From the NCBI GenBank assembly GCA_030621535.1, contig JAUXHM010000015.1, forward strand, positions 1 to 12,491: DNA of 12,491 nt. The letters run 5' to 3'. The DNA is from Candidatus Methanophagales archaeon (GTDB lineage: Archaea > Halobacteriota > Syntropharchaeia > Alkanophagales > Methanospirareceae). Positions 1 through 7,099 of the stretch are shown in pieces (the stretch's first letter is position 1; every line of letters starts with the position of its first letter). A program made the translations under genes and the position numbers. The notes beneath the pieces are model-generated. The model was given only the letters and a program-made list of their open reading frames with translations, was not told where the DNA came from and ran no database searches.

Positions 1-429
1 ACAAAGATGGGCGGTTTGCACGATTCCATCCCCGCGATTTCTAATGCCGCTGTGGTTGGATTCCTGAACCTTGGCGGAATGTTAACGATCGGGATGCTGG
101 GCGAATTTTTCATATTACGCGGTGCCGTAGAGACGTTCCTCAACCCAGAATCTCCCGCTTTCCTTGGGTGGATCGGGAGCTTACCGCTTATTCTGGCTAT
201 GATATTTATGTTTATGCTCTCTGTCTGGTACGGCTTCTACACGATAAGGAAAGTATTTTATGGTAAACCAAAGGACACAAAGAGGTTGGAGATAAGCAGC
301 TACCTGTACCTGCCTCTTTACATCATCGGTATTGTTTCCGTGCTGTTATTGTTCCCGCCGCTATCAACGGCGCTAATTCAGGGACTTAATTCCATTCCGG
401 GTTTATGTTTAGGGGGTGTTGTGCCGTGA
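1..429 (+). CDS. fqoM: F420H2 dehydrogenase membrane subunit M (FqoM/NuoM-like), C-terminal part
   Basis: This is the C-terminal ~142 residues of an antiporter-like proton-pumping subunit of the F420H2 dehydrogenase membrane arm. The frame is open from base 1 and the gene starts before the window, so the ATG at 7 is internal. The motif MGGL, then a hydrophobic segment ending in GMLGEFF, matches the NuoM pattern (GGL...P.LPG..GEF) that precedes the last helices. At least three further membrane helices follow, separated by a basic loop (TIRKVFYGKPKDTKR). The stop codon overlaps the GTG start chosen for the next gene, as expected for co-translated partners. The assignment to M rather than L or N rests on the GEF motif, the short C-terminus without a lateral helix, and its place before an L-type gene, as in Archaeoglobus (M then L then N). 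The missing 5' part prevents checking the pump lysines and glutamates. Confidence 0.85.
   Translation, partial: TKMGGLHDSIPAISNAAVVGFLNLGGMLTIGMLGEFFILRGAVETFLNPESPAFLGWIGSLPLILAMIFMFMLSVWYGFYTIRKVFYGKPKDTKRLEISSYLYLPLYIIGIVSVLLLFPPLSTALIQGLNSIPGLCLGGVVP
411..418 (+). promoter_or_regulatory. Ribosome binding site deciding the fqoL start
   Basis: AGGGGGTG lies 7 bases before a GTG at 426-428, which itself overlaps the fqoM stop (TGA, 427-429). The upstream in-frame ATG at 405 has no purine-rich site ahead of it. This favours GTG 426 as the start of the L subunit. Confidence 0.6.
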
Positions 430-2414
430 TTGATGATTGGGTAGTTTTCCTGCTGCTTTTCTTAGCTCCTGTGCTTAGCAGTATCCCTATCGTTCTGGCA
501 TATAAGAGCAAAGAGTGGACGGAGAAACTACCTTACCTTTCGGTGTTCGGTATCTTCGTTTCGGTATTGATGAGTTTATATATCTTTTTCACTTTCCCGA
601 AGGAACTGCCAGCATCTCAATTCGCATATCCGTGGATTCCTGAGCTCGGAATAAACATCGTGCTCATAACGGACTATTTAGCGCGGTATATGGGTGTTGT
701 AACCGCAGTTATAGCCTTTTTCATCGCTATTTACGGCTTGGATTATATGAAGGGCGATTACCGACCCTCGTGGTACTGGTTCTTCTTCAATCTGTTCACG
801 GCGTCAATGCTGCTCGTTGTGTATAGCGATAACCTGTTCCTGCTATTTGTGGGCTGGGAAGGACTGGGAGCGGCATCGTGGGGTTTAATTGGGCACTGGT
901 TCCGTGACGATGACGACATTGCATACGTGGGTAAAGCGGGAAGGAAGGTGGGACCGCTGGAACTGAGCTGGCCACCGAGCTTTGGCGGCTGGCGTGCTAT
1001 TTCGACCATAAGGTTCGGTGACGTACCTATGTTCTTCGCAATCGCGGCGATTTGGGTATTATCGCCAACGCTAAATATATCGGAGATAGATTGGGGCTCG
1101 CTATTCCTGGGTATCGGCGCTGCGGGAACGATAATTCTCATGCTTTGTTTCCTTACGGGGCTGTTCACCAAGTCGGCGCAGGTTCCGTTTTCTGAGTGGC
1201 TAATGACTGCGATGACCGGTCCCACGACTGTTAGTGCACTCCTGCACTCAGCGACAATGGTAGCCGCCGGTGCTTTCGTGTTTCTCAAGGTTACCTGGTA
1301 TATACAACCTTGGAAACCGGAGATGCATGCGATACCAGGACTTGAGATTGTATTTATTGTTGTTCTCTTTGTTGGACTTATATCAGGCTTGTATGGTGCA
1401 CTTGCGGGCACGGGGATGCTCGAAAGAAAGGTTCTGCTTGCTGCATCTACAATGTCAAGTATTGGCTTAATGTTCGGTGCGGCAGCCGCTTCTTACTGGA
1501 TAGGAGAACCTCTATTAGTAGAAATAGCAGGGGAAAAAATTTCTGTGGCTTTGCTCGTCGCTTTCTGGTACATGGCGGTGCATGCATTTGCAAAAGCGAG
1601 TTTGTTCCTCGTAGCCGGTCATTTAATCCATGCCACGCACAGCAGGTTCTGCTGCGGCGGTTTCGAGTTCGCAAAGCGAATGAAAACTCCTTTTATTGTT
1701 ACTATCATTGCTACAACTTTCCTCGTGGGAATACCTCCTCTTACCGCTTACTGGGTGAAATCCATGATGGATGAAGTCCACCTACACCTGTTCCATCACG
1801 CCACGGAAACCGGAGACATCCACTTAGCCATACCCATTGCCCTTCTGATAATTACTTCTTTAGTCTATTCCGCAATTCTTGCAAAGTTCCTCAGCCTCAA
1901 CTTCATAAAGGGCGAGAAACCCGAACACGAGCATTTAGAAGGCGGTGGGTTGATGAAAGTTGGATACGTACTGATGGCATCTGTGCTTTTTGTGCTCACT
2001 TACCATATTTTTGTACTTGAGGAGACAGAAGGATTTATCCACGCGGGAGGCGAAATGCTATCCCTTGGTGTAGGCGTGGCAATATTTATTGTATATATTG
2101 CTGCGATATTCAAACCAAGGATAACTTCGCTTTCAAAACTCGGTACCTTCTTCAACGACCGGATGTATCTACCCTTCCTTAACGATTATATCGTGCCGAA
2201 AACGGGCTTCTTTATCTCGCGTATTGTCCAGAACTATGGAAACCGCGGTATTGACGGATTCTTCAATACCCGGGTAATACCCGGTTTATTTGGCATAATT
2301 TCAAGAGGGATCAGGGCTATTCAGACCGGATACCTTAAGAGTTACGTTAAAATTGTGCTTGGTCTTGTGATGGTGTTTCTTATAATGGCGTCATTATGGG
2401 GGCTGGGACTATGA
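426..2414 (+). CDS. fqoL: F420H2 dehydrogenase membrane subunit L (FqoL/NuoL-like)
   Basis: This is the distal antiporter-like subunit of the membrane arm, a 662-residue multi-helix membrane protein that would move protons during F420H2 oxidation. Canonical NuoL features are present: WEG with E145 in TM5, TKSAQVPF with K249 in TM7, WLMTAMTGPTTVSALLHSAT with H274 in TM8, HAFAKASLFLVAGHLIHA, and GIPPLTAYWVKS. The C-terminal region (about residues 575-662) contains IDGFFN and ISRGIRAIQTGYLKSY, which match the end of NuoL where the long lateral helix returns to a last membrane helix. The GTG start at 426 gives a 4-base overlap with fqoM and a good ribosome binding site; ATG 405 would add seven residues. 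The 3' end overlaps fqoN by four bases (ATGA). An unusual charged and proline-rich loop sits at about residues 160-190, between the TM5 glutamate and the RFGD segment (usually NRIGD). Confidence 0.95.
   Translation: MIDDWVVFLLLFLAPVLSSIPIVLAYKSKEWTEKLPYLSVFGIFVSVLMSLYIFFTFPKELPASQFAYPWIPELGINIVLITDYLARYMGVVTAVIAFFIAIYGLDYMKGDYRPSWYWFFFNLFTASMLLVVYSDNLFLLFVGWEGLGAASWGLIGHWFRDDDDIAYVGKAGRKVGPLELSWPPSFGGWRAISTIRFGDVPMFFAIAAIWVLSPTLNISEIDWGSLFLGIGAAGTIILMLCFLTGLFTKSAQVPFSEWLMTAMTGPTTVSALLHSATMVAAGAFVFLKVTWYIQPWKPEMHAIPGLEIVFIVVLFVGLISGLYGALAGTGMLERKVLLAASTMSSIGLMFGAAAASYWIGEPLLVEIAGEKISVALLVAFWYMAVHAFAKASLFLVAGHLIHATHSRFCCGGFEFAKRMKTPFIVTIIATTFLVGIPPLTAYWVKSMMDEVHLHLFHHATETGDIHLAIPIALLIITSLVYSAILAKFLSLNFIKGEKPEHEHLEGGGLMKVGYVLMASVLFVLTYHIFVLEETEGFIHAGGEMLSLGVGVAIFIVYIAAIFKPRITSLSKLGTFFNDRMYLPFLNDYIVPKTGFFISRIVQNYGNRGIDGFFNTRVIPGLFGIISRGIRAIQTGYLKSYVKIVLGLVMVFLIMASLWGLGL
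2398..2408 (+). promoter_or_regulatory. Ribosome binding site for fqoN inside the end of fqoL
   Basis: GGGGGCTGGGA ends two bases before the ATG at 2411, and its G-run is 8 bases away. The ATG overlaps the fqoL stop as ATGA. This supports ATG 2411 (or 2414) rather than the upstream ATG at 2396 as the fqoN start. Confidence 0.45.
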
Positions 2415-3688
2415 TGGGACTGACACTTAATGTGATGGACATAGGAATGCTGAGTGCTTTAGTTATTTTAACGCTGGGCTCGATTGGTTCGTTCAAAAAC
2501 AGCAAATTGGGATTCTATGGTGCGATAATAGCGCTTGTGATTGCATTTTCCGCTATTGCACTTTCAGTCGCGCATTTTATTTCTTACGGCATTTTTATCC
2601 TTGTAATTGCCATCATCAACCTGGTTTCGCTGGAGGCGATAAAGAGTGAGATCAAGGGCGTGGACTACGGATTGGTGGCTTTGATGGCACTTGCAACCAT
2701 GTACATCTTCAATACGAGCGACTTCGCACTTGTTCTCGCTGCTCTTGTCCTCGTTTCTGTTCCGACTTATATTCTGGTTATGATCAGGGAGGGGGGCGCA
2801 AACGTTGAGGTTGGTATCAAATACATCACGTTTATGGTTCTCGCTACCGTTCTGTTCTTAATCGGGGCAATTATCCTGGTTTACACAAAGAATGCCTTTG
2901 ATGGTTCTCTTTACGTGCTCGGGTACGTGATGCTCGTGCTGGGTTTGTGTCTCGAAGTTGGCGTTGCTCCGCTGCACGAGTGGGTACCTGATGTCTTCTC
3001 GAGTGCTGACCCGATACCGATTTCTATCATCGCTTCGCTTGCGAAAATCGTCCCCTTTATCGCAGCTTTGTGGATACTGGTTTACACGTCCTGCGATTTA
3101 ACGGCGTCAATAACACTGTTCACGGCAGTAATTGCTGCTATATCTATGTTCGTCGGTAATATAGGGGCTTTAACATCAAAAGAGCTTGGACGTGTTCTCG
3201 GTTACTCTACGGTCGCAGGTATGGGCTATGTTCTGACATGTCTCGTTGTGGTGGCACGGCCCGAGTACATGTATCTCGCACTCACGGGTGGATTGCTCAT
3301 GCTGTTCGCAAACGCAGCGGGTAAAATAGGGTTTTTCAATGCGATAAAAGGCGGAGGCGCATATTCTCCTTTGATGTACATTCTCGCCTTCTCGTTCATC
3401 GGCGTTCCACCGTTAATGGGCTTCTGGGGCAAACTATTCATTCTCCTGTCACTGGCTAAAATGGAATACTTCTGGCTGGTGGGTATCGTGGTTATAAATT
3501 CCGCAATATCCATTCCGTATTATATTCGGCTTGCAACTGAACTCGGTGTGGACTGGAAACCAAATCTCACGAATTTTATCTGTCTCGCAGCAGTGGTAAT
3601 GGTTCTGGTTACCGTTTTCCTACTGCCCGTGGAATGGTTCTATTCAACTATGGAGGTAATTGCACAGACGGTTGGTATAGCAATATAG
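2411..3688 (+). CDS. fqoN: F420H2 dehydrogenase membrane subunit N (FqoN/NuoN-like)
   Basis: This is an antiporter-like subunit of the membrane arm, about 425 residues and highly hydrophobic, a little shorter than typical bacterial NuoN (around 480). The visible NuoN landmarks are VPTYIL, followed by a conserved glutamate and KY pair (NVEVGIKY, E133), then APLHEWVPDVFSSADPIPIS (H189), a lysine in the next helix (ASLAKI, K212), and GVPPLMGFWGKLFIL near the C-terminus. The TM7 residue that is lysine in most NuoN proteins (F-K before the PFH.W motif) is a glutamate here (E182 in CLEVGVAPLHEW). The start at 2411 gives a stop/start overlap with fqoL. The stop codon is embedded in AGGAGG, which serves as the ribosome binding site of fqoA. 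Confidence 0.93.
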   Translation: MMGLTLNVMDIGMLSALVILTLGSIGSFKNSKLGFYGAIIALVIAFSAIALSVAHFISYGIFILVIAIINLVSLEAIKSEIKGVDYGLVALMALATMYIFNTSDFALVLAALVLVSVPTYILVMIREGGANVEVGIKYITFMVLATVLFLIGAIILVYTKNAFDGSLYVLGYVMLVLGLCLEVGVAPLHEWVPDVFSSADPIPISIIASLAKIVPFIAALWILVYTSCDLTASITLFTAVIAAISMFVGNIGALTSKELGRVLGYSTVAGMGYVLTCLVVVARPEYMYLALTGGLLMLFANAAGKIGFFNAIKGGGAYSPLMYILAFSFIGVPPLMGFWGKLFILLSLAKMEYFWLVGIVVINSAISIPYYIRLATELGVDWKPNLTNFICLAAVVMVLVTVFLLPVEWFYSTMEVIAQTVGIAI

Positions 3689-3692
3689 GAGG
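3687..3692 (+). promoter_or_regulatory. Shine-Dalgarno site for fqoA overlapping the fqoN stop
   Basis: AGGAGG shares its first two bases with the fqoN stop codon TAG and lies 11 bases before the fqoA ATG. It implies reinitiation or coupled translation of the two genes. Confidence 0.7.
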
Positions 3693-3703
3693 AAAAGAGA
3701 AAA

Positions 3704-4054
3704 ATGATAGGAAACGTGGTGGTTGTTGGTTTGGTGCTTGCGATTTGCATACTGCTGGACATCGTGTTTTTTACCCTGGCTAAAATCTGGCCGACGTATT
3801 ATCCCTCCGAAGTGAAGCAATCGAGATGGGAATCAGGAAATATGCCGATAAGACTGCCGAAATATACACTTCCAATGCCCTATTTCGGGTTTATGTTCAT
3901 GTTCATGGCAGCGGAGCCCATCCTCGTTATTATCCTCTTATTTTCTGCTTATCCAACTGGTTACTTCTACGCCGTTTTACTGCTGTCCCTCTTACTTTTA
4001 TTGCCGGCAATTTATGTGGGCTATAAAGTCTCGGTTGAGGAGAGTATAGTATAA
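3704..4054 (+). CDS. fqoA: F420H2 dehydrogenase membrane subunit A (FqoA/NuoA-like)
   Basis: This 116-residue protein has three predicted membrane helices (about 4-26, 60-81, 86-107), the size and topology of the NuoA/FpoA/ND3 family. That subunit packs against H at the junction of the peripheral and membrane arms. The first loop carries RWESGNMP (residues 41-48), matching the family signature YE(S/C)G, which lies near the quinone cavity in complex I. The second helix carries AAEP with E71, where NuoA has the conserved acidic D.E pair (here only the glutamate is kept). It sits between N and the subunits B/C/D, as in Archaeoglobus. The start is supported by AGGAGG 11 bases upstream. Confidence 0.9.
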   Translation: MIGNVVVVGLVLAICILLDIVFFTLAKIWPTYYPSEVKQSRWESGNMPIRLPKYTLPMPYFGFMFMFMAAEPILVIILLFSAYPTGYFYAVLLLSLLLLLPAIYVGYKVSVEESIV

Positions 4055-4066
4055 GTTAAAAAAAAA

Positions 4067-4072
4067 GGAGAT
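4067..4072 (+). promoter_or_regulatory. Shine-Dalgarno site for the Yip1-like gene
   Basis: GGAGAT stands in an A-rich 25-base spacer, seven bases before the ATG at 4080. It fixes the start and shows that the inserted gene is translated from its own site. Confidence 0.65.
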
Positions 4073-4079
4073 AAGAAAA

Positions 4080-4649
4080 ATGGGAATAGAAAGAATAAAT
4101 GGTTTTTTGTGGAGTCCTGCAGAAACGTTCGAAGCCTCTAAGGAAGAAACGCTCAGCGACGCATACGTGTATTGTTTCCCGTTATTAGTGATTTTTTCGG
4201 TTCTTTTAGCGGTGATAATTGGGATTGTTTTAGCAAATCCGGTGGCGCAGAGTATTTTAGGAATGAGACCGGATTCAGAGCTGCTGAAGATTATAACACT
4301 GATGTCTGCAAGTGGAATTATCTTAGGTGGAACAGTTGGCGTGCTTATCGCGGGTATCTGGATGCACATCTGGGCATACGCATTCGGCGGTAGGAACGGA
4401 TTAGAACAGACGATAAAGGTATTATTGTATGCAGCAACGCCATTGCTTGTATTGGGCTGGATTCCCGTTATTGGAACGGTCATAGGTGCGATATGGTCTG
4501 TTCTATTGCTACTAACGGGGCTGATGCACCTTCAGGGGATGTATTCGGGAAGGGCAATCCTCGCTCTTGTTGCCTCTTTACTCGTGCCCGTGGTCATCAT
4601 AGGGATAATAGCAGCGGTATTTGGTCCCGCAATGCTCACACACATATAA
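4080..4649 (+). CDS. Yip1-family integral membrane protein encoded within the fqo operon
   Basis: This 189-residue membrane protein has about five hydrophobic segments (near residues 31-52, 72-98, 113-126, 128-149, 159-182). The N-terminus has the amphipathic lead-in FLWSPAETFEASKEE, and the middle has GGTVGVLIAGIW...AYAFGG followed by TIKVLLYAATP and GWIPVIG. This arrangement is typical of the Yip1 domain of prokaryotic membrane proteins, whose function is unknown. It is not a recognised complex I or Fpo subunit. It lies on the same strand 25 bases after fqoA with its own site GGAGAT seven bases before the ATG, and 73 bases before the B-C-D fusion, so it is almost certainly co-transcribed. 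An assembly, anchoring or accessory role for the complex is inference only. A highly diverged J or K subunit is less likely, as both are shorter and differ in topology. Confidence 0.75.
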   Translation: MGIERINGFLWSPAETFEASKEETLSDAYVYCFPLLVIFSVLLAVIIGIVLANPVAQSILGMRPDSELLKIITLMSASGIILGGTVGVLIAGIWMHIWAYAFGGRNGLEQTIKVLLYAATPLLVLGWIPVIGTVIGAIWSVLLLLTGLMHLQGMYSGRAILALVASLLVPVVIIGIIAAVFGPAMLTHI

Positions 4650-4722
4650 AGTGAGATAAAAAATTAGAAAAACATTTCTTTTGTAAAAGAGAAAGAAAGA
4701 TAGGGGTGTAAGGAAAAAGAAG

Positions 4723-7089
4723 ATGGAAGAAACAGAGAAGGATAGGAACATACGCATTCTCCATTCGGGTGTGTTTACACCTTTGAGGAGATGGGCGACG
4801 AAGTGGAGCCTATGGCCATGTCATTTCCTTACTTCCTGCTGTGGTGTTGAACTGGCGCATACGGGTGCATGCGGTTATGATATGGAGCGATTAGGCACTT
4901 TAAATATGGGTATCTCGCGCCAGACGAACTTCATCATGGTTGAGGGCACGATAACGAGGAAAATGGCACGTGCACTGAGAATCGTCTGGGAGCAGATGCC
5001 TGACCCTAAGTTCGTGAATGTTATAGGTGCATGTGGTCAGCGAGGCGGGATATTCTGGAACAGTTATAACATAACGCGCCCTTCAGACATAGTTCCCGTA
5101 GATTTCTTTGTCCCCGGATGCCCAATAACGCCCGAGAGTCTCTTAAGGGGTGTAAGAGCGGTTCAGGAGAAGATAGAGGGGCGGGATAATACAACAATAA
5201 GATTTAAGCACGTGGAATTGCCCTCAGGAGATGGAGAAGAGAACAGGGCGCCAACCACACCAAAGATATTTGCTCCTACTCCTTTGGTCCGGGTAGACGT
5301 GCCGAGGGATGTAGATTGGGCGTTTGGTAATGACCTGGTGAAGAACCTGAAAGCTCAACTCAAAGGACTTTATACTTCCATCACAATCACCGATAAAAAC
5401 AGGATAGCAATAAAAACGACGCCGGAGAACCTGGTGGAAACGTCGAGAAAATTAAGCGACACGATGGGTGTAGACCATGTGAAGAACGTGAATGTGATAG
5501 ACGTGCCGCATGAAAGGAAGTTTATGGTTGAATATATGGTTTCGGGATACACCGAAGAACTTATGCCCGTTATTTTGACAATTTTCACAGAAATAGGAAG
5601 AGAAGCAGAGCCAGAAATCCCGAGTCTCACATCACTATGGGAAAGTGCAAATTATTCGGAAAGGGAGCTACACGATTTCTTTGGTGTGCAGTTCAAAGGT
5701 AATGAAGGTATGAAGGGTAAGTTCTTATTAGCTCCTGATACGCCGGATACCCCGTTAAGGAAGGATTTTAAGCTTGAGGAGGAGCAATATACGATAGAGG
5801 ACGGTGTTCCACTTACGTCCGCAATTACCCCTCCTCATTATATGCCTCCTTCCTCATCACTCTCATACTCGGAATCCGAACTGGAAGACCTTAAGATGCC
5901 GGCTTATGAGGACGTTTTGAAAGAGGCGGAGAAAAACGATGAGTTCGTTGCTTTTATAGGTCCGCATCACTCAGGCAGTGGGCATCTGAGATGGGTAATG
6001 CGAATGAAAGGAGACATAATTAAGGACGTCATCCCTGACCCGGGATACGTTCACAGGTCAATGGAGAAAATTGCTGAGAATAGGTTGTACATCCAGAATG
6101 TTCCGCTGACTGAGAGGCCCAATATAACTGACCCGATAAATATGAACCTTGGATATGTCCGTGCGATAGAGAACGCACTTGGAATAGAAGTTCCGGAAAG
6201 GGCGAAATATATAAGGACAATAATGGCAGAACTTTCGAGGATAGGGGCGTTCTTCTATGATATGGGTATATTCCCGCTCTTTATGGGGCATTCAACGGGG
6301 TTCATGTATTCCTTTGCGATACGGGAAATGGTACTCGAATTGATGGTGAGAATGACAGGTTCGAGATGCACACCCTCATTTATAATCCCCGGTGGGATAC
6401 GGCGAGATATTTCTGATGACGTTCTCGACCGTACGAGAAAATTCACTACCGCCATTCATAAACGATTAAAGAAGTATGAGAATATTTTCGTGTATAATCC
6501 GGTGCTTATATCGAGGATGAAGGAAGTAGGTGTCCTGACGAGGGAAGAGGCGATAAGATGTGGAATTGTAGGTCCTTTCTTACGAGCATCGGGAGTGGAA
6601 TATGACGTCAGGAAAGCAGAGCCTTATGAAGTTTACGATAAGCTTGATTGGGAAGCAACGACGGGTGATGCCGGAGACTGCCTGGGACGGATATTCGGCA
6701 GGTTAGAGGAAATGAAGCAAAGCGTGAAAATCGTGCGACAGGCGGTGGATGCGGTGCAAGAGATGCCGAGAGACGGTGTGATAAGTGAAGAAATCCTCGG
6801 TGATTACAAAGAAGCTTCTGGCGACATACGCGGGTACTTGTACAACGTCTATGGCGATCTGGTTCTACCCAAAGGCGAGTGGACTTCCGTTACCGAGGCA
6901 GCAAGGGGTACCGTCCTGTACTCCATTATAAGCGATGGCGAATCTAACGTTCCTTACCGCGTGAGGATTATAACGCCCTGCTGGATGAACCTGAGGGGGA
7001 TAATAGAAGCGTCAAAAGGAGAGCGGGTAGCGGATTTCTGGACGGTCTATGCCAGTTTTGGATATTTCCCGCCGGAAGCAGATAGGTAG
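4723..7089 (+). CDS. fqoBCD: Fused F420H2 dehydrogenase subunits B-C-D (FqoBCD)
   Basis: This 788-residue protein carries three complex I connecting-module subunits in one chain. Residues ~1-160 are NuoB-like, with the tandem-cysteine N2 cluster site SCCGVE (C39, C40), GAC (C104) and PGCP (C133); the 64 and 29 residue spacings match E. coli NuoB. Residues ~190-370 are NuoC-like, with the hallmark YSERELHDFFGVQF and PLRKDFKLEEE. Residues ~405-788 are NuoD-like: GPHHSGSGHLR, ERAKYIRTIMAELSRIGAF, IIPGGIRRDI, GPFLRASGVEYDVRKAEPYEVYD, GDCLGRIFGRLEEMKQS. Neither CxxC pair of [NiFe] hydrogenases is present, so it is a Nuo/Fpo-type D, not a hydrogenase. B-C fusion (Archaeoglobus) and C-D fusion (enterobacteria) are known; all three in one chain is less usual. 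There are no internal stop codons. Two positions expected to bind the quinone head group look substituted. A weak site (TAAGGA) lies 8 bases before the ATG. Confidence 0.95.
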   Translation: MEETEKDRNIRILHSGVFTPLRRWATKWSLWPCHFLTSCCGVELAHTGACGYDMERLGTLNMGISRQTNFIMVEGTITRKMARALRIVWEQMPDPKFVNVIGACGQRGGIFWNSYNITRPSDIVPVDFFVPGCPITPESLLRGVRAVQEKIEGRDNTTIRFKHVELPSGDGEENRAPTTPKIFAPTPLVRVDVPRDVDWAFGNDLVKNLKAQLKGLYTSITITDKNRIAIKTTPENLVETSRKLSDTMGVDHVKNVNVIDVPHERKFMVEYMVSGYTEELMPVILTIFTEIGREAEPEIPSLTSLWESANYSERELHDFFGVQFKGNEGMKGKFLLAPDTPDTPLRKDFKLEEEQYTIEDGVPLTSAITPPHYMPPSSSLSYSESELEDLKMPAYEDVLKEAEKNDEFVAFIGPHHSGSGHLRWVMRMKGDIIKDVIPDPGYVHRSMEKIAENRLYIQNVPLTERPNITDPINMNLGYVRAIENALGIEVPERAKYIRTIMAELSRIGAFFYDMGIFPLFMGHSTGFMYSFAIREMVLELMVRMTGSRCTPSFIIPGGIRRDISDDVLDRTRKFTTAIHKRLKKYENIFVYNPVLISRMKEVGVLTREEAIRCGIVGPFLRASGVEYDVRKAEPYEVYDKLDWEATTGDAGDCLGRIFGRLEEMKQSVKIVRQAVDAVQEMPRDGVISEEILGDYKEASGDIRGYLYNVYGDLVLPKGEWTSVTEAARGTVLYSIISDGESNVPYRVRIITPCWMNLRGIIEASKGERVADFWTVYASFGYFPPEADR

Positions 7090-7090
7090 G
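7084..7090 (+). promoter_or_regulatory. Ribosome binding site for fqoH overlapping the fqoBCD stop
   Basis: AGGTAGG spans the TAG stop of the upstream gene and lies 9 bases before the ATG at 7100, where two ATG codons stand in tandem (7100 and 7103). Confidence 0.5.
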
Positions 7091-7099
7091 TAAAGAAAA

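Noticed and set aside
405..407. ATG at 405 as the fqoL start.
   Set aside because: It has no ribosome binding site, and GTG 426 is well placed after AGGGGGTG and overlaps the fqoM stop.
758..1411. Long minus-strand open frame (217 codons) opposite fqoL.
   Set aside because: It lies wholly antisense to a conserved pump subunit, shows no recognisable motif, and is explained by codon bias of the sense gene.
5820..6600. Possible [NiFe] hydrogenase large subunit, since D subunits are homologous to it.
   Set aside because: Neither the N-terminal nor the C-terminal CxxC nickel-binding pair is present; the sequence follows Nuo/Fpo D.
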